From positions 1 through 64,000 of the forward strand of contig NZ_ARZY01000004.1 in assembly GCF_000568405.1 (NCBI RefSeq): 64,000 nucleotides of DNA, in the 5' to 3' direction. Every line of letters starts with the position of its first letter. Position 1 is the first letter of the stretch. The position numbers and the translations under genes are program-made. The notes below the pieces were generated by a model that had not been told where the DNA came from, ran no database searches, and was given only the letters and a program-made list of their open reading frames with translations. Shown piece by piece: positions 53,396 to 61,496 of this stretch. This DNA is from Catenovulum agarivorans DS-2 (GTDB lineage Bacteria; Pseudomonadota; Gammaproteobacteria; Enterobacterales; Alteromonadaceae).

Positions 53396-54373
53396 ATGAA
53401 GTGGATTAATAGCTGTGTTCCCGCTCTGGCTTTGCTGGGCGTTATCTCTTGTGGTAGCTCGGGGTCATTAAATGGCGAGGCGAGCAATCAGCCAGCAGAA
53501 GACAAAGATAAAACACAAAGTGAACAACAAGAAAGCAGTCACTTTACTGCTATAAAGGCATTTTCTTTGGAAGCTGATGGCCCAGAGCAAGGAGCCAGTG
53601 CTTATCAACTTATTGAGCAAGTGTTTGGTCGAGGATCGATTGAATCACCTGATATGTATTCTAATGACCACACTGACGTTGTACACATTATTGAAGATCA
53701 CGACGAGATTGTTGGCAATCATTTTGTTTTTCTCGCCCATCGAGATTTAGATTTAAACAAAGGGGTTGCATCTGACAGACAACGCAACGAGATTAAGGCA
53801 TATGATAAGTCGAATAGCGATTTATTGGCTTTTGAGGGGGAGACCTTTCAATATAGATGGAAATTTAAAGTTTCATCCGAGCTGGAATTGTCGAGTAAAT
53901 TCACCCATTTTTTCCAATTAAAAGCTAAAAATGCCAGCGAAAGTTTTGCCAATGGTAATGATAACCAGCCGATTATTACCTTATCTGGTGCTGAGGCAAG
54001 CTCTTCAGGTAACGAACTGCAAGTTCGATACAGTAAAGGCCATGCAAACGCCAGTCAGTTGCTGCAAAGTTACTATATGGCTAGGTTAAACTGGGATGTG
54101 ATAGTCGACGAATGGGTCGAGGTGTTTGTTCAAGCTACTTATGCTGAGCAAGGTGAGTTGATATTTGAGATAACTCGTTTACGAGACAATAATAAAGTGC
54201 TGGCGATTCACGAGCAAGATATTGACTTGCTACGAGCAAATGACGCTGGTGATTTTGTCCGTCCAAAATGGGGAATTTACCGTTCAATTGCTGAAACTGC
54301 CAGTCTACGCGCCGACGAAGAGCAAGTCCGATTTGCCAATTTTAGCATCATTAAAGGTGTCATTGATAAATGA
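53396..54373 (+). CDS. Polysaccharide-lyase-like lipoprotein (heparin lyase I-like fold)
   Basis: A 325-residue predicted lipoprotein (lipobox VISC) followed by a glutamate/glutamine-rich linker. The body carries RQRNEIKAYDKS, EGETFQYRWKFKV, FTHFFQLKA and PKWGIYRSI, the pattern I associate with heparin-lyase-I-like jelly-roll lyases (PF14099). Substrate is unknown; the alginate neighbours make a uronate polymer likely. It is divergent from PL7 and 101 bases upstream of a LacI-type regulator on the same strand. ATG 53396 has GGTGG upstream. Confidence 0.55.
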   Translation: MKWINSCVPALALLGVISCGSSGSLNGEASNQPAEDKDKTQSEQQESSHFTAIKAFSLEADGPEQGASAYQLIEQVFGRGSIESPDMYSNDHTDVVHIIEDHDEIVGNHFVFLAHRDLDLNKGVASDRQRNEIKAYDKSNSDLLAFEGETFQYRWKFKVSSELELSSKFTHFFQLKAKNASESFANGNDNQPIITLSGAEASSSGNELQVRYSKGHANASQLLQSYYMARLNWDVIVDEWVEVFVQATYAEQGELIFEITRLRDNNKVLAIHEQDIDLLRANDAGDFVRPKWGIYRSIAETASLRADEEQVRFANFSIIKGVIDK

Positions 54374-54474
54374 TTAGTATGCCAAAGAATCGACATGCAA
54401 TATCCGACAACTTGTTTGCCGATATTAAAACCGCTAATATTCTTTGACATAAATTTTAAGTTTAAGAGCATAGA

Positions 54475-55479
54475 ATGCCAACAATAAAAGAAGTTTCTGA
54501 ACATGCGGGGGTTTCCCAAGCGACTGTTTCTCGAGTTATGAATGGTACAGCCAAGGTGGTTGAAGAAACTCGACAAAAAGTACTTGCTTCGATGAAGGAG
54601 CTGGGCTATCGGCCAAATGCACATGCTCAGTCGTTGGCATCTAATCGTTCAAACAGTGTTGGTTTATTAATTTCCGAATTTGATGGTCCATTCTATGGCG
54701 CTCTGATGGCTGGAGCTGAAGAGGTGTTACGGGATGCAAAAAAACGTATCCTAATTTCAGCTAGCCATGGTGATAAAAAGTTAGAAGAAGAAGCGATTGA
54801 ATTTTTATTGAGCTGTCGATGTGACGCACTGATATTGCACGCTGAAACCTTACCCGACGAGTATCTTATTGAGCAAGCAAATCAAGGCACCCATGTTATT
54901 TTGATTAATCGAAATATCGAGCAAATGGAACAACAATGCTTGTATATTGATAACGAGCAAGGTGCCTTTTTAGCAACTGATTATTTAATTAAGCAGGGTC
55001 ATAGTAATATTGCTTATATTGCTGGGCCACAATGGAAGCACGATGCTCGAGAGCGTTTTTGGGGTTATCAACAAGCGTTAGGTAAAAACAATATTGGACT
55101 TAAGTTAAATTTGGTGGTTGAAGGCAACTTTCGTGAAGATGGTGGTGTCGCTGCGGTAAAAAAACTATTGGCATCAGGCGAGCCATTTACTGCAATTGTT
55201 TGTGGCAATGATCAAACCGCGTATGGCGCTATTTCAGCTATTGAAGAAGCTGGGTTAAGCGTGCCTGAAGATATATCTGTTGTGGGGTTTGACGATTTAC
55301 CCTATAGCAATTTGATTAAACCGCGACTCACCACGGTTCATTTCCCTATTCGACAAATGGCAGCTGAAGCAGCACGGAGAATTTTAACAGATGTTTACAA
55401 TGAAAAGGGGTTAGAGATTCAACCATCTCGGGTTGAAGCACATCTGGTAGAGCGGGACTCTGTAAAACAAATAATGTAA
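54475..55479 (+). CDS. LacI-family transcriptional regulator
   Basis: A 334-residue LacI/GalR repressor. The helix-turn-helix is TIKEVSEHAGVSQATVSRVM (3-22), with the hinge YRPNAHAQSLAS, then a periplasmic-binding-protein-like sugar domain (SVGLLISEFDGPFYGALMAG, VVGFDDLPYSNLIKPRLTTV). It follows the lyase-like lipoprotein on the same strand and likely controls this locus. The effector is unknown, perhaps an alginate-derived sugar. Confidence 0.93.
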   Translation: MPTIKEVSEHAGVSQATVSRVMNGTAKVVEETRQKVLASMKELGYRPNAHAQSLASNRSNSVGLLISEFDGPFYGALMAGAEEVLRDAKKRILISASHGDKKLEEEAIEFLLSCRCDALILHAETLPDEYLIEQANQGTHVILINRNIEQMEQQCLYIDNEQGAFLATDYLIKQGHSNIAYIAGPQWKHDARERFWGYQQALGKNNIGLKLNLVVEGNFREDGGVAAVKKLLASGEPFTAIVCGNDQTAYGAISAIEEAGLSVPEDISVVGFDDLPYSNLIKPRLTTVHFPIRQMAAEAARRILTDVYNEKGLEIQPSRVEAHLVERDSVKQIM

Positions 55480-55544
55480 ATATTTTGTTGACCTTTATTG
55501 AATAGGAGTGTTATTTTTTCACACTACTTTTAATGGAGGTTTTT

Positions 55545-56609
55545 ATGGAAAATCATAACACGGATGCTTCTTCTCAGGACGAGGCTATCTTAACAACAAC
55601 TCATTTTCAATTTACAGGTAAAGCGGGCGAGTTCTTTCGTATTTGGATTGTCAACTTTGCACTCACTATAGTCACTTTAGGTATTTACTCAGCTTGGGCT
55701 AAAGTTCGTCAACAGCAGTATTTCTATGGCAACACTTTGTTTGGCGGCAAACCTTTTCAATATTTAGCAACACCAATGCAGATCTTAATCGGCCGATTAA
55801 TTACCGCTGGTTTGTTAATTGCATTTTTCTTACTTAACTATTTACAAAGTCCTGCTGCTGGATTTTTAATTCTGGCCTTTGTTTTGGCTATGCCAGCGTT
55901 ATTTGTATCTAGTTTGCGCTTTAATTACCGAAATACCGCACATAGAAACGTTAAATTTGCATTTACTGGCAGTATTGCACAAGGCTATTGGTATTTCTTG
56001 ATTTTACCTGTGTTGTGCTCGCTACCATTGTTTTTGTTTATGCCATATGCAATTCGACAGCAACGAGCATTTATCGTGAATCACATTAAATGGGGCGACA
56101 AGGAATTTACCTGTGAGCCGCCAATTAAAAATTATTATATCCTGTTCTTGTCTATGTACGTTGCTATGGGTGTTATGGTTGGAGGGATGTTTGCTGTAAC
56201 TAAATCCCTTGGGGCGGGTGGTCAACCTGACATGACTAACCCAGCTTTTGTCTTGGTTTTCCTAATGATGTATTTGGCGATGTTTTATATCGGTATTGCC
56301 GTTAAAGCTTACTTGTTCAAGTGGAGCTTGCAGTATTCTAAACTGGCAGGTCACCAAGTGATAACTCAGTTAAAACCAAGTCGTTATGTGTTTGTTGCTG
56401 TGACCAACTTTTTAGCTATAGGTTTAACGCTAGGTTTAATGTTGCCATGGGCAAAAATCCGTATGGCAAGGTTTTTATTAGAGACCTCGGCATTAGAAGC
56501 ACCTGCAAACTTTATCAGTGAAGTTGAAGCGACCCATCAAAAAGAGAACTCAGCTATCGGTCAAGAAGTTGCGGATGGTTTAGATGTTGAAATTGGTTTT
56601 GGTCTATAA
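55545..56609 (+). CDS. YjgN-family (DUF898) membrane protein
   Basis: A 354-residue inner-membrane protein of the DUF898/YjgN family, with repeated helical units: FQFTGKAGEFFRIWIVNFAL, TLGIYSAWAKVRQQQYFYGNT and again TLGLMLPWAKIRMARFLLE. About eight helices. Function is unknown; the gene is commonly followed by an M48 peptidase gene, as here (three bases between stop and start). ATG 55545 has GGAGG six bases upstream. It has no clear link to alginate use. Confidence 0.88.
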   Translation: MENHNTDASSQDEAILTTTHFQFTGKAGEFFRIWIVNFALTIVTLGIYSAWAKVRQQQYFYGNTLFGGKPFQYLATPMQILIGRLITAGLLIAFFLLNYLQSPAAGFLILAFVLAMPALFVSSLRFNYRNTAHRNVKFAFTGSIAQGYWYFLILPVLCSLPLFLFMPYAIRQQRAFIVNHIKWGDKEFTCEPPIKNYYILFLSMYVAMGVMVGGMFAVTKSLGAGGQPDMTNPAFVLVFLMMYLAMFYIGIAVKAYLFKWSLQYSKLAGHQVITQLKPSRYVFVAVTNFLAIGLTLGLMLPWAKIRMARFLLETSALEAPANFISEVEATHQKENSAIGQEVADGLDVEIGFGL

Positions 56610-56612
56610 TTG

Positions 56613-57680
56613 ATGGCGCAGTTTCAGGCCTATTATTCAGACGGACAGAGCGCACAAGAGCGCTCTGTTGATGTGCGAGTTGTTGATGGTCACTTAGTTT
56701 TTAATTGTGAACAACAGCAATTTTGTCATGATGTAAAATCTTGCATATTAAGTCCAAAAATAGGAACTACACCGCAATTTATTCAGTTGCCTTGTGGCGG
56801 GCTCTTAACCAGCTCTGAGCATAGTGTTTTGAAACAAGCTTTTAACAAAACCCCTTTTGTTGATAGTGTATCTGACCGGCTGGAAAAGCACTGGCGTTTT
56901 GCTTTGCTGTCAGTGATTTTTAGTTTGTTTATTGTTGTTAATTTTGTCAAATATGGCATTCCATATTTTGCCGATCAAGCAGCAACACTTGTGAGTAGTC
57001 AAATATTAGATGATGCAAGCCACGCTTCACTGCAGTTATTAAAGGATGATTTACTGACTGACAGTGAAATAACCCTTGAACGACAACAACAAATTGCTGA
57101 ACTGTTTTACCAGCTACCTGCAGTTGAGGCCCATTCCAATAGTTATCGATTACATTTTTATAAAGGTAACGAGCTCAAAGCCAATGCTTTTGCCCTTCCT
57201 TCAGGTGATATTGTTCTAACCGATGAACTGGTAACGAATATGCCTTCAAATATGCATATTTTAGCGATTTTGGCTCATGAAGTTGGCCACGTTGAACAAA
57301 AACATGGGTTGAGGAATTTCTTTCGTCAGGCTGGTTTGTTTATCGTGTTTAGTGTTTTATTGGGCGATATAGGCGACATTTCTGGCTCGTTAACTGGCTT
57401 GCCAATGGCGCTGTTGCAGTTAGATTTTAGTCGCGAATTTGAATATGAAGCTGATCAATATTCAGTGGAGGTGCTGCAGGCGCGTGATCTTTCACCCAAG
57501 TTGTTGATTGAATCTTTTCAGCGGCTTGAAGAAATTCACTTGCACGATGAAGGTACTCACGAACAAACTGACTCAAAGTCTGCACACAGCGCTAATGCGT
57601 TAGAAATTTTTATGACGCACCCTTTAACTGAAAATAGAATTAAAAATATTGAGCGTTTAGCTGCTGAGTCTCAGCCTTAA
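56613..57680 (+). CDS. M48-family membrane metallopeptidase
   Basis: A 355-residue zinc peptidase with a membrane helix at about 97-115 (FALLSVIFSLFIVVNFV), the zinc motif HEVGH (222-226) in ILAHEVGHVEQKHG and the third-ligand region FEYEADQYS (Glu277 probable). The N-terminal part (1-90) is a small domain typical of YjgN partners. It likely cleaves or processes envelope proteins. Its stop is only two bases from the stop of the convergent xylR-like gene. Confidence 0.9.
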   Translation: MAQFQAYYSDGQSAQERSVDVRVVDGHLVFNCEQQQFCHDVKSCILSPKIGTTPQFIQLPCGGLLTSSEHSVLKQAFNKTPFVDSVSDRLEKHWRFALLSVIFSLFIVVNFVKYGIPYFADQAATLVSSQILDDASHASLQLLKDDLLTDSEITLERQQQIAELFYQLPAVEAHSNSYRLHFYKGNELKANAFALPSGDIVLTDELVTNMPSNMHILAILAHEVGHVEQKHGLRNFFRQAGLFIVFSVLLGDIGDISGSLTGLPMALLQLDFSREFEYEADQYSVEVLQARDLSPKLLIESFQRLEEIHLHDEGTHEQTDSKSAHSANALEIFMTHPLTENRIKNIERLAAESQP

Positions 57681-57682
57681 GG

Positions 57683-58855
57683 CTAAGCGCCATGGTTTTT
57701 CCTAAATTCGCTAGGTGTTACGCCATATCGGCCTTTAAATACCATCATCATATATTGGGGTGATTTGTAGCCAACCGCGTCTGCTATCTGTTGCAAAGTC
57801 ATTTTACTATTGAGCAGGTAGTTAGACACCAAGTTTAACTGTTCGTCGAATATAACTTCATGCACGGTCGCATTGAGCGCCGATTTAAAGCGTTTATCTA
57901 GGTTTGCTCTGGATATGCCTAAATGGTTCAGCACATGGATTACTTTTATCCCTTTGTCGGCATTATTTTTGATAAAAGATAGCGCTTTGCGCACGTAAAT
58001 ATCTGAAATAACTTCGAGATCAGTAGAGTGGCAAATTTGTAAGCCAATTGGATCAACCAAATGAATTGTGTCACTCGGTGGCACACCCGCCATGACTTGA
58101 TTGAGAATTGACGACGCTAGATAGCCCATGTGCTCGCTGCCTTGCGTTACTGTGCTTAGCTGATTACCTGTAATGTCTAAAATAAGGTCATCACCATCAA
58201 CCCCTAGCACAGCCACTTCTTCTGGGATGCTGACATCAATTTGATGACAAGCTTCAAAAACATGCCAAGCGCGCATGTCGGTTGGTGCCATGATTCCAAT
58301 CGGTTTTGGTAAACTAGCAATCCAATCAGCCAGCTGATTAATGTTTTCAACTCTGTCTACTGAGATGTTTTGTGGGCGCAGTACATGAATATCTTGTTGC
58401 TGATAACCATACTGAGCGGCATGATCAATAAAAGCTTGTTCACGCTCGACTGCCCAGCGGCTATGCTTGTCTGTGAAGCCTGTATAAAATGCAATATTCT
58501 TTAATCCCAGTCGGCTGATATGTTCGACGCCAAGCCGCGCTATTTCATCGTTGTTGGTTGCAACATAGTGAATACCGTTAGGGTATTGGTTGGTTTGCCG
58601 ATACGAGCTACCTACCGCGACACACGGAATATTTTTACTCATAACAAACTCGACTATGCTTGGGTCATCAAAGTCGGCAATCATGCCGTCACCTTGCCAG
58701 TTTGCTAGCTTGTCTAGTCGAGTAACCAAGTCTTCTTCAACACAAATATGCCAACTGGCAACTTCGCGAGAGTAACGCGAAATACCTTTGATAATTTTTC
58801 TGTCGTAGCCTTTGTTGGCATTGAACAAAACAGCAACTTTTTGTAGTTTCTTCAT
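57683..58855 (-). CDS. XylR-type sugar-responsive AraC regulator
   Basis: A 390-residue regulator with an N-terminal periplasmic-binding-protein-like sugar domain (about 5-280: VAVLFNANKGYDRKIIKGIS, IGIMAPTDMRAWHVFEACHQ, VAVLGVDGDDLILDITGNQL) and an AraC-type DNA-binding domain (about 285-388: MTLQQIADAVGYKSPQYMMM, then GVTPSEFRKNHGA). This is the architecture of the E. coli xylose activator XylR. It is divergent from the sugar-porter gene, its probable target. The sugar need not be xylose. Confidence 0.9.
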   Translation of the reverse strand: MKKLQKVAVLFNANKGYDRKIIKGISRYSREVASWHICVEEDLVTRLDKLANWQGDGMIADFDDPSIVEFVMSKNIPCVAVGSSYRQTNQYPNGIHYVATNNDEIARLGVEHISRLGLKNIAFYTGFTDKHSRWAVEREQAFIDHAAQYGYQQQDIHVLRPQNISVDRVENINQLADWIASLPKPIGIMAPTDMRAWHVFEACHQIDVSIPEEVAVLGVDGDDLILDITGNQLSTVTQGSEHMGYLASSILNQVMAGVPPSDTIHLVDPIGLQICHSTDLEVISDIYVRKALSFIKNNADKGIKVIHVLNHLGISRANLDKRFKSALNATVHEVIFDEQLNLVSNYLLNSKMTLQQIADAVGYKSPQYMMMVFKGRYGVTPSEFRKNHGA

Positions 58856-58985
58856 AAATGAAATGTTTAACTAATTTTCATACATTACATAAGAAATTTT
58901 GTAGGGCCAAATTACCATAAGTTTTGTTAATATAAAACATTAAAGGTACAAATTTTGTAAAATTGATTTGGTTTAGGAGGTTTGG

Positions 58986-60428
58986 GTGGAGTCGATCGCG
59001 AGCAATCAGTATCAGAATGATACTGGGGGTGAAAACACTTGGTTCATTATTATGGTTAGCTGTATTGCAACCATAGGTGGCTTTTTATTTGGTTATGACA
59101 GCGGGGTAATCAACGGTACTGTAGAAGGCTTACAAGTTGCGTTTAATTCAGATTCCGCTGGCACAGGCTTTAACGTTGCTTCTATGCTGTTGGGCTGTGC
59201 GGTTGGTGCTGCACTAGCTGGCCGTTTAGCCGATTTATATGGACGCAAGGCAATGCTTATTTTGTCTGCGGTTATGTTTATCGTCTCAGCCTGGGGGTCG
59301 GGCGTTGCGACTGGTTCATTTGAATTTGTGGTTTACCGAGTAATTGGTGGTATAGCCGTTGGCGCTGCCAGTGTAATGACACCTGCTTATATTAGTGAAG
59401 TGGCATTGGCTCGCTATCGTGGCCGTTTAACCACGATTCAACAAGTCGCGATTATATCTGGTTTGACAGGGGCCTTTTTAAGCAACTATTTGTTAGCCAA
59501 TATTTCAGGTTCTGCGCTTAACCCTTTGTGGGCTGGTTTTGAAACTTGGCGGTGGATGTTCTGGGTTGAGCTCATTCCTGCAAGCATCTTTTTATTTGCA
59601 TTGTTTTTAATTCCTGAAAGTCCTAGATTCTTAGTGGCTAAAAATCGTGCTCAACAAGCGAAAAGCGTACTTATAAAACTATATGGTGATGTTGAAGGCA
59701 ATCGAAAATATAGCGAAATTGAAGCGTCATTAGCCGACCAAAAACAATCGAAACATCAGCCAACTTGGTCAGATATCAAAGATAAAGCGACAGGTAAAAT
59801 TCGGCCAATTATTTGGGTTGGTATCGGGTTAGCTGTGTTTCAGCAGTTTGTTGGCATTAATGTCGTGTTTTATTATGGTGCTATTTTGTGGCAGTCCGTT
59901 GGCTTTTCTGAATCTGATGCATTATTTATTAATGTATTGTCAGGCAGTTTAAGTATTGGTGCATGTATTCTTGCCATTATATTGGTAGATAAACTGGGTC
60001 GAAAGCCACTGTTGTGGATTGGCTCAATTGGTATGGCGATTACTTTAACCATTGCTGCGTATGCTTTTTCGACTGCCACGTTAGATGCTGAAGGAAGCTT
60101 GAGCTTAACATCTGATATGGGGTTGTTGGCCTTGGTTTCGGCAAATTTATATGTCATCTTCTTTAATATGTCATGGGGACCCATTATGTGGGTTATGTTG
60201 GGTGAGATGTTCCCTAATCAAATTCGCGGCCTAGGTTTAGCAATTGCGGGCTTTTTCCAATGGGTAGCAAACTTTGCTATCACTATGACTTTCCCAATAT
60301 TGCTTGGTAGTGTTGGTTTAGCCTATGCCTATGGTTTTTATGCTTTATGTGCAGCAATTTCGGCATATTTCGTATTTAAATTTGTGACTGAAACAAAAGG
60401 CAAAGAATTGGAAGAAATGGCAGGTTAA
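58986..60428 (+). CDS. Sugar-porter MFS transporter
   Basis: A 480-residue sugar:H+ symporter of the XylE/GLUT group, with about 12 helices. The signatures are GGFLFGYDSGVINGT near 30-45, GRLADLYGRK, PESPRFLV, QQFVGINVVFYYG and VDKLGRKPLL. It imports a monosaccharide, which cannot be named. The start is GTG with AGGAGG seven bases upstream. Divergent from the XylR-type gene; no catabolic enzymes for the sugar are next to it. Confidence 0.92.
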   Translation: MESIASNQYQNDTGGENTWFIIMVSCIATIGGFLFGYDSGVINGTVEGLQVAFNSDSAGTGFNVASMLLGCAVGAALAGRLADLYGRKAMLILSAVMFIVSAWGSGVATGSFEFVVYRVIGGIAVGAASVMTPAYISEVALARYRGRLTTIQQVAIISGLTGAFLSNYLLANISGSALNPLWAGFETWRWMFWVELIPASIFLFALFLIPESPRFLVAKNRAQQAKSVLIKLYGDVEGNRKYSEIEASLADQKQSKHQPTWSDIKDKATGKIRPIIWVGIGLAVFQQFVGINVVFYYGAILWQSVGFSESDALFINVLSGSLSIGACILAIILVDKLGRKPLLWIGSIGMAITLTIAAYAFSTATLDAEGSLSLTSDMGLLALVSANLYVIFFNMSWGPIMWVMLGEMFPNQIRGLGLAIAGFFQWVANFAITMTFPILLGSVGLAYAYGFYALCAAISAYFVFKFVTETKGKELEEMAG

Positions 60429-60445
60429 GTTAAGTCGAGCACCAC

Positions 60446-60477
60446 AAAAAATGCCGACTTACCCAAGTAAGCCGGCA
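60446..60477 (-). terminator. Terminator of gntR gene
   Basis: TGCCGACTTAC (60452-60462) pairs with GTAAGCCGGCA (60467-60477) with one mismatch; six A on the left give a U-run for leftward RNA. Confidence 0.65.
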
Positions 60478-60509
60478 AATTTAAATGTGAGTGTGAGCTG
60501 TGTTGTCGG

Positions 60510-61271
60510 CTATTTCGCCGACAAAATACGATCTAAAGAATATAACTGCCGTGTTGCTTCAGATTTCTGTTTTATTTCTTCTAATGCCTGCACTTCGCTT
60601 GCTTCAAACAAGGCATTAATCAATCGATTAAAATGCTGATGCATGGCACTTCTCGCCTGTTCTGGATTACGAGCCTTAAGTGCCTGATAAATTACGTTGT
60701 GCTCTTCTTTACGTTGTGCTGTACTTTGGCTACATATATAGCTGTGCGCTTGTTGCACCGAAGGTTGCTTGCGTAATTCCCATAAGTTTTGAATGGTATA
60801 CATCAGCGCTTTGTTGCGAGTGCTTTGACAAATAGTTAAATGAAACTCTCGGTCAGCTTCGTCACTGTATTCTTCGTCGTCGAGCTTTTCGATTAACTCT
60901 TCAAGCTTGTCTAACTCTTCTTCAGTGATTGACACAGCTGCGAGCGCTGCAGCTTCGCCTTCAATTAATGCACGAGACTGTGTTAATTCAAATGCCGAGA
61001 TGTGACTAACAGAAGATTTTTTTGTTTTATCTTCTTGGTTCATCACGTACACACCCGCGTTGGTGCGAACTTCAACCCGTCCTCTAACTTCTAACGCGAT
61101 AATGGCTTCACGTAGCGTTGGTCGGCTCACATTAAACAGTTCAGACAACTCTCTTTCTGACGGTAAACGGGTGCCGGGTAAATATGATCCGTTGTCTATA
61201 CCTTCCTCTATTTTATCGACAACGCTCCAAAATAAACGACGACTTTTCAAATCTGTTTCCTCACATTTCAA
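60510..61271 (-). CDS. GntR/FadR-type regulator (FCD domain)
   Basis: A 253-residue regulator with a winged helix at about 10-78 (LPSERELSELFNVSRPTLREAIIALEVRGRVEVR in outline) and an all-helical FCD ligand domain (about 95-235: ELTQSRALIEGEAAALAA, DREFHLTICQSTRNKALM, HQHFNRLINALFE). FCD domains bind sugar acids. It is divergent from the last TBDR, with operator-like sites between. In marine alginate loci such regulators control uptake and lyase genes, and the site pattern here supports that role. Confidence 0.92.
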   Translation of the reverse strand: MKCEETDLKSRRLFWSVVDKIEEGIDNGSYLPGTRLPSERELSELFNVSRPTLREAIIALEVRGRVEVRTNAGVYVMNQEDKTKKSSVSHISAFELTQSRALIEGEAAALAAVSITEEELDKLEELIEKLDDEEYSDEADREFHLTICQSTRNKALMYTIQNLWELRKQPSVQQAHSYICSQSTAQRKEEHNVIYQALKARNPEQARSAMHQHFNRLINALFEASEVQALEEIKQKSEATRQLYSLDRILSAK

Positions 61272-61330
61272 TGACCCAACATGGGGTTTGTTATTTTCTT
61301 ACAATTAATAAGGTTATTAAATTAGCAAAA

Positions 61331-61341
61331 TTGTAAAACAA
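61331..61341. promoter_or_regulatory. FadR-type site TTGTAAAACAA (copy 1)
   Basis: TTGT-AAA-ACAA matches the FadR-subfamily form TNGTNNNACNA exactly and is palindromic apart from the centre. It lies 60 bases upstream of the gntR start. Confidence 0.6.
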
Positions 61342-61383
61342 AATCTATCTTTATTGTTTACGACTACAATTACACTATAGTCG

Positions 61384-61406
61384 TGGTATACCATGTTGTA
61401 AAACAA
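61384..61406. promoter_or_regulatory. TGGTATACCA palindrome and FadR-type site copy 2
   Basis: TGGTATACCA (61384-61393) is a perfect palindrome, followed two bases later by a second exact TTGTAAAACAA (61396-61406). The centres of the two 11-mers are 65 bases apart. Confidence 0.6.
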
Positions 61407-61496
61407 ATTGTGTTAAAATTATTTTAAAGTGTTTGACAATTGTTTCTTGGTCATTTTAAATAAGGTAAAACACAAAGGTCAGATAGAGGACTCAGC

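Noticed and set aside
58921-58964. Further FadR-type site before the sugar porter (TTGTAAAATTG)
   Set aside because: Only the left half fits TTGTAAAACAA; it lacks the ACAA arm, so I left it out of the regulon.
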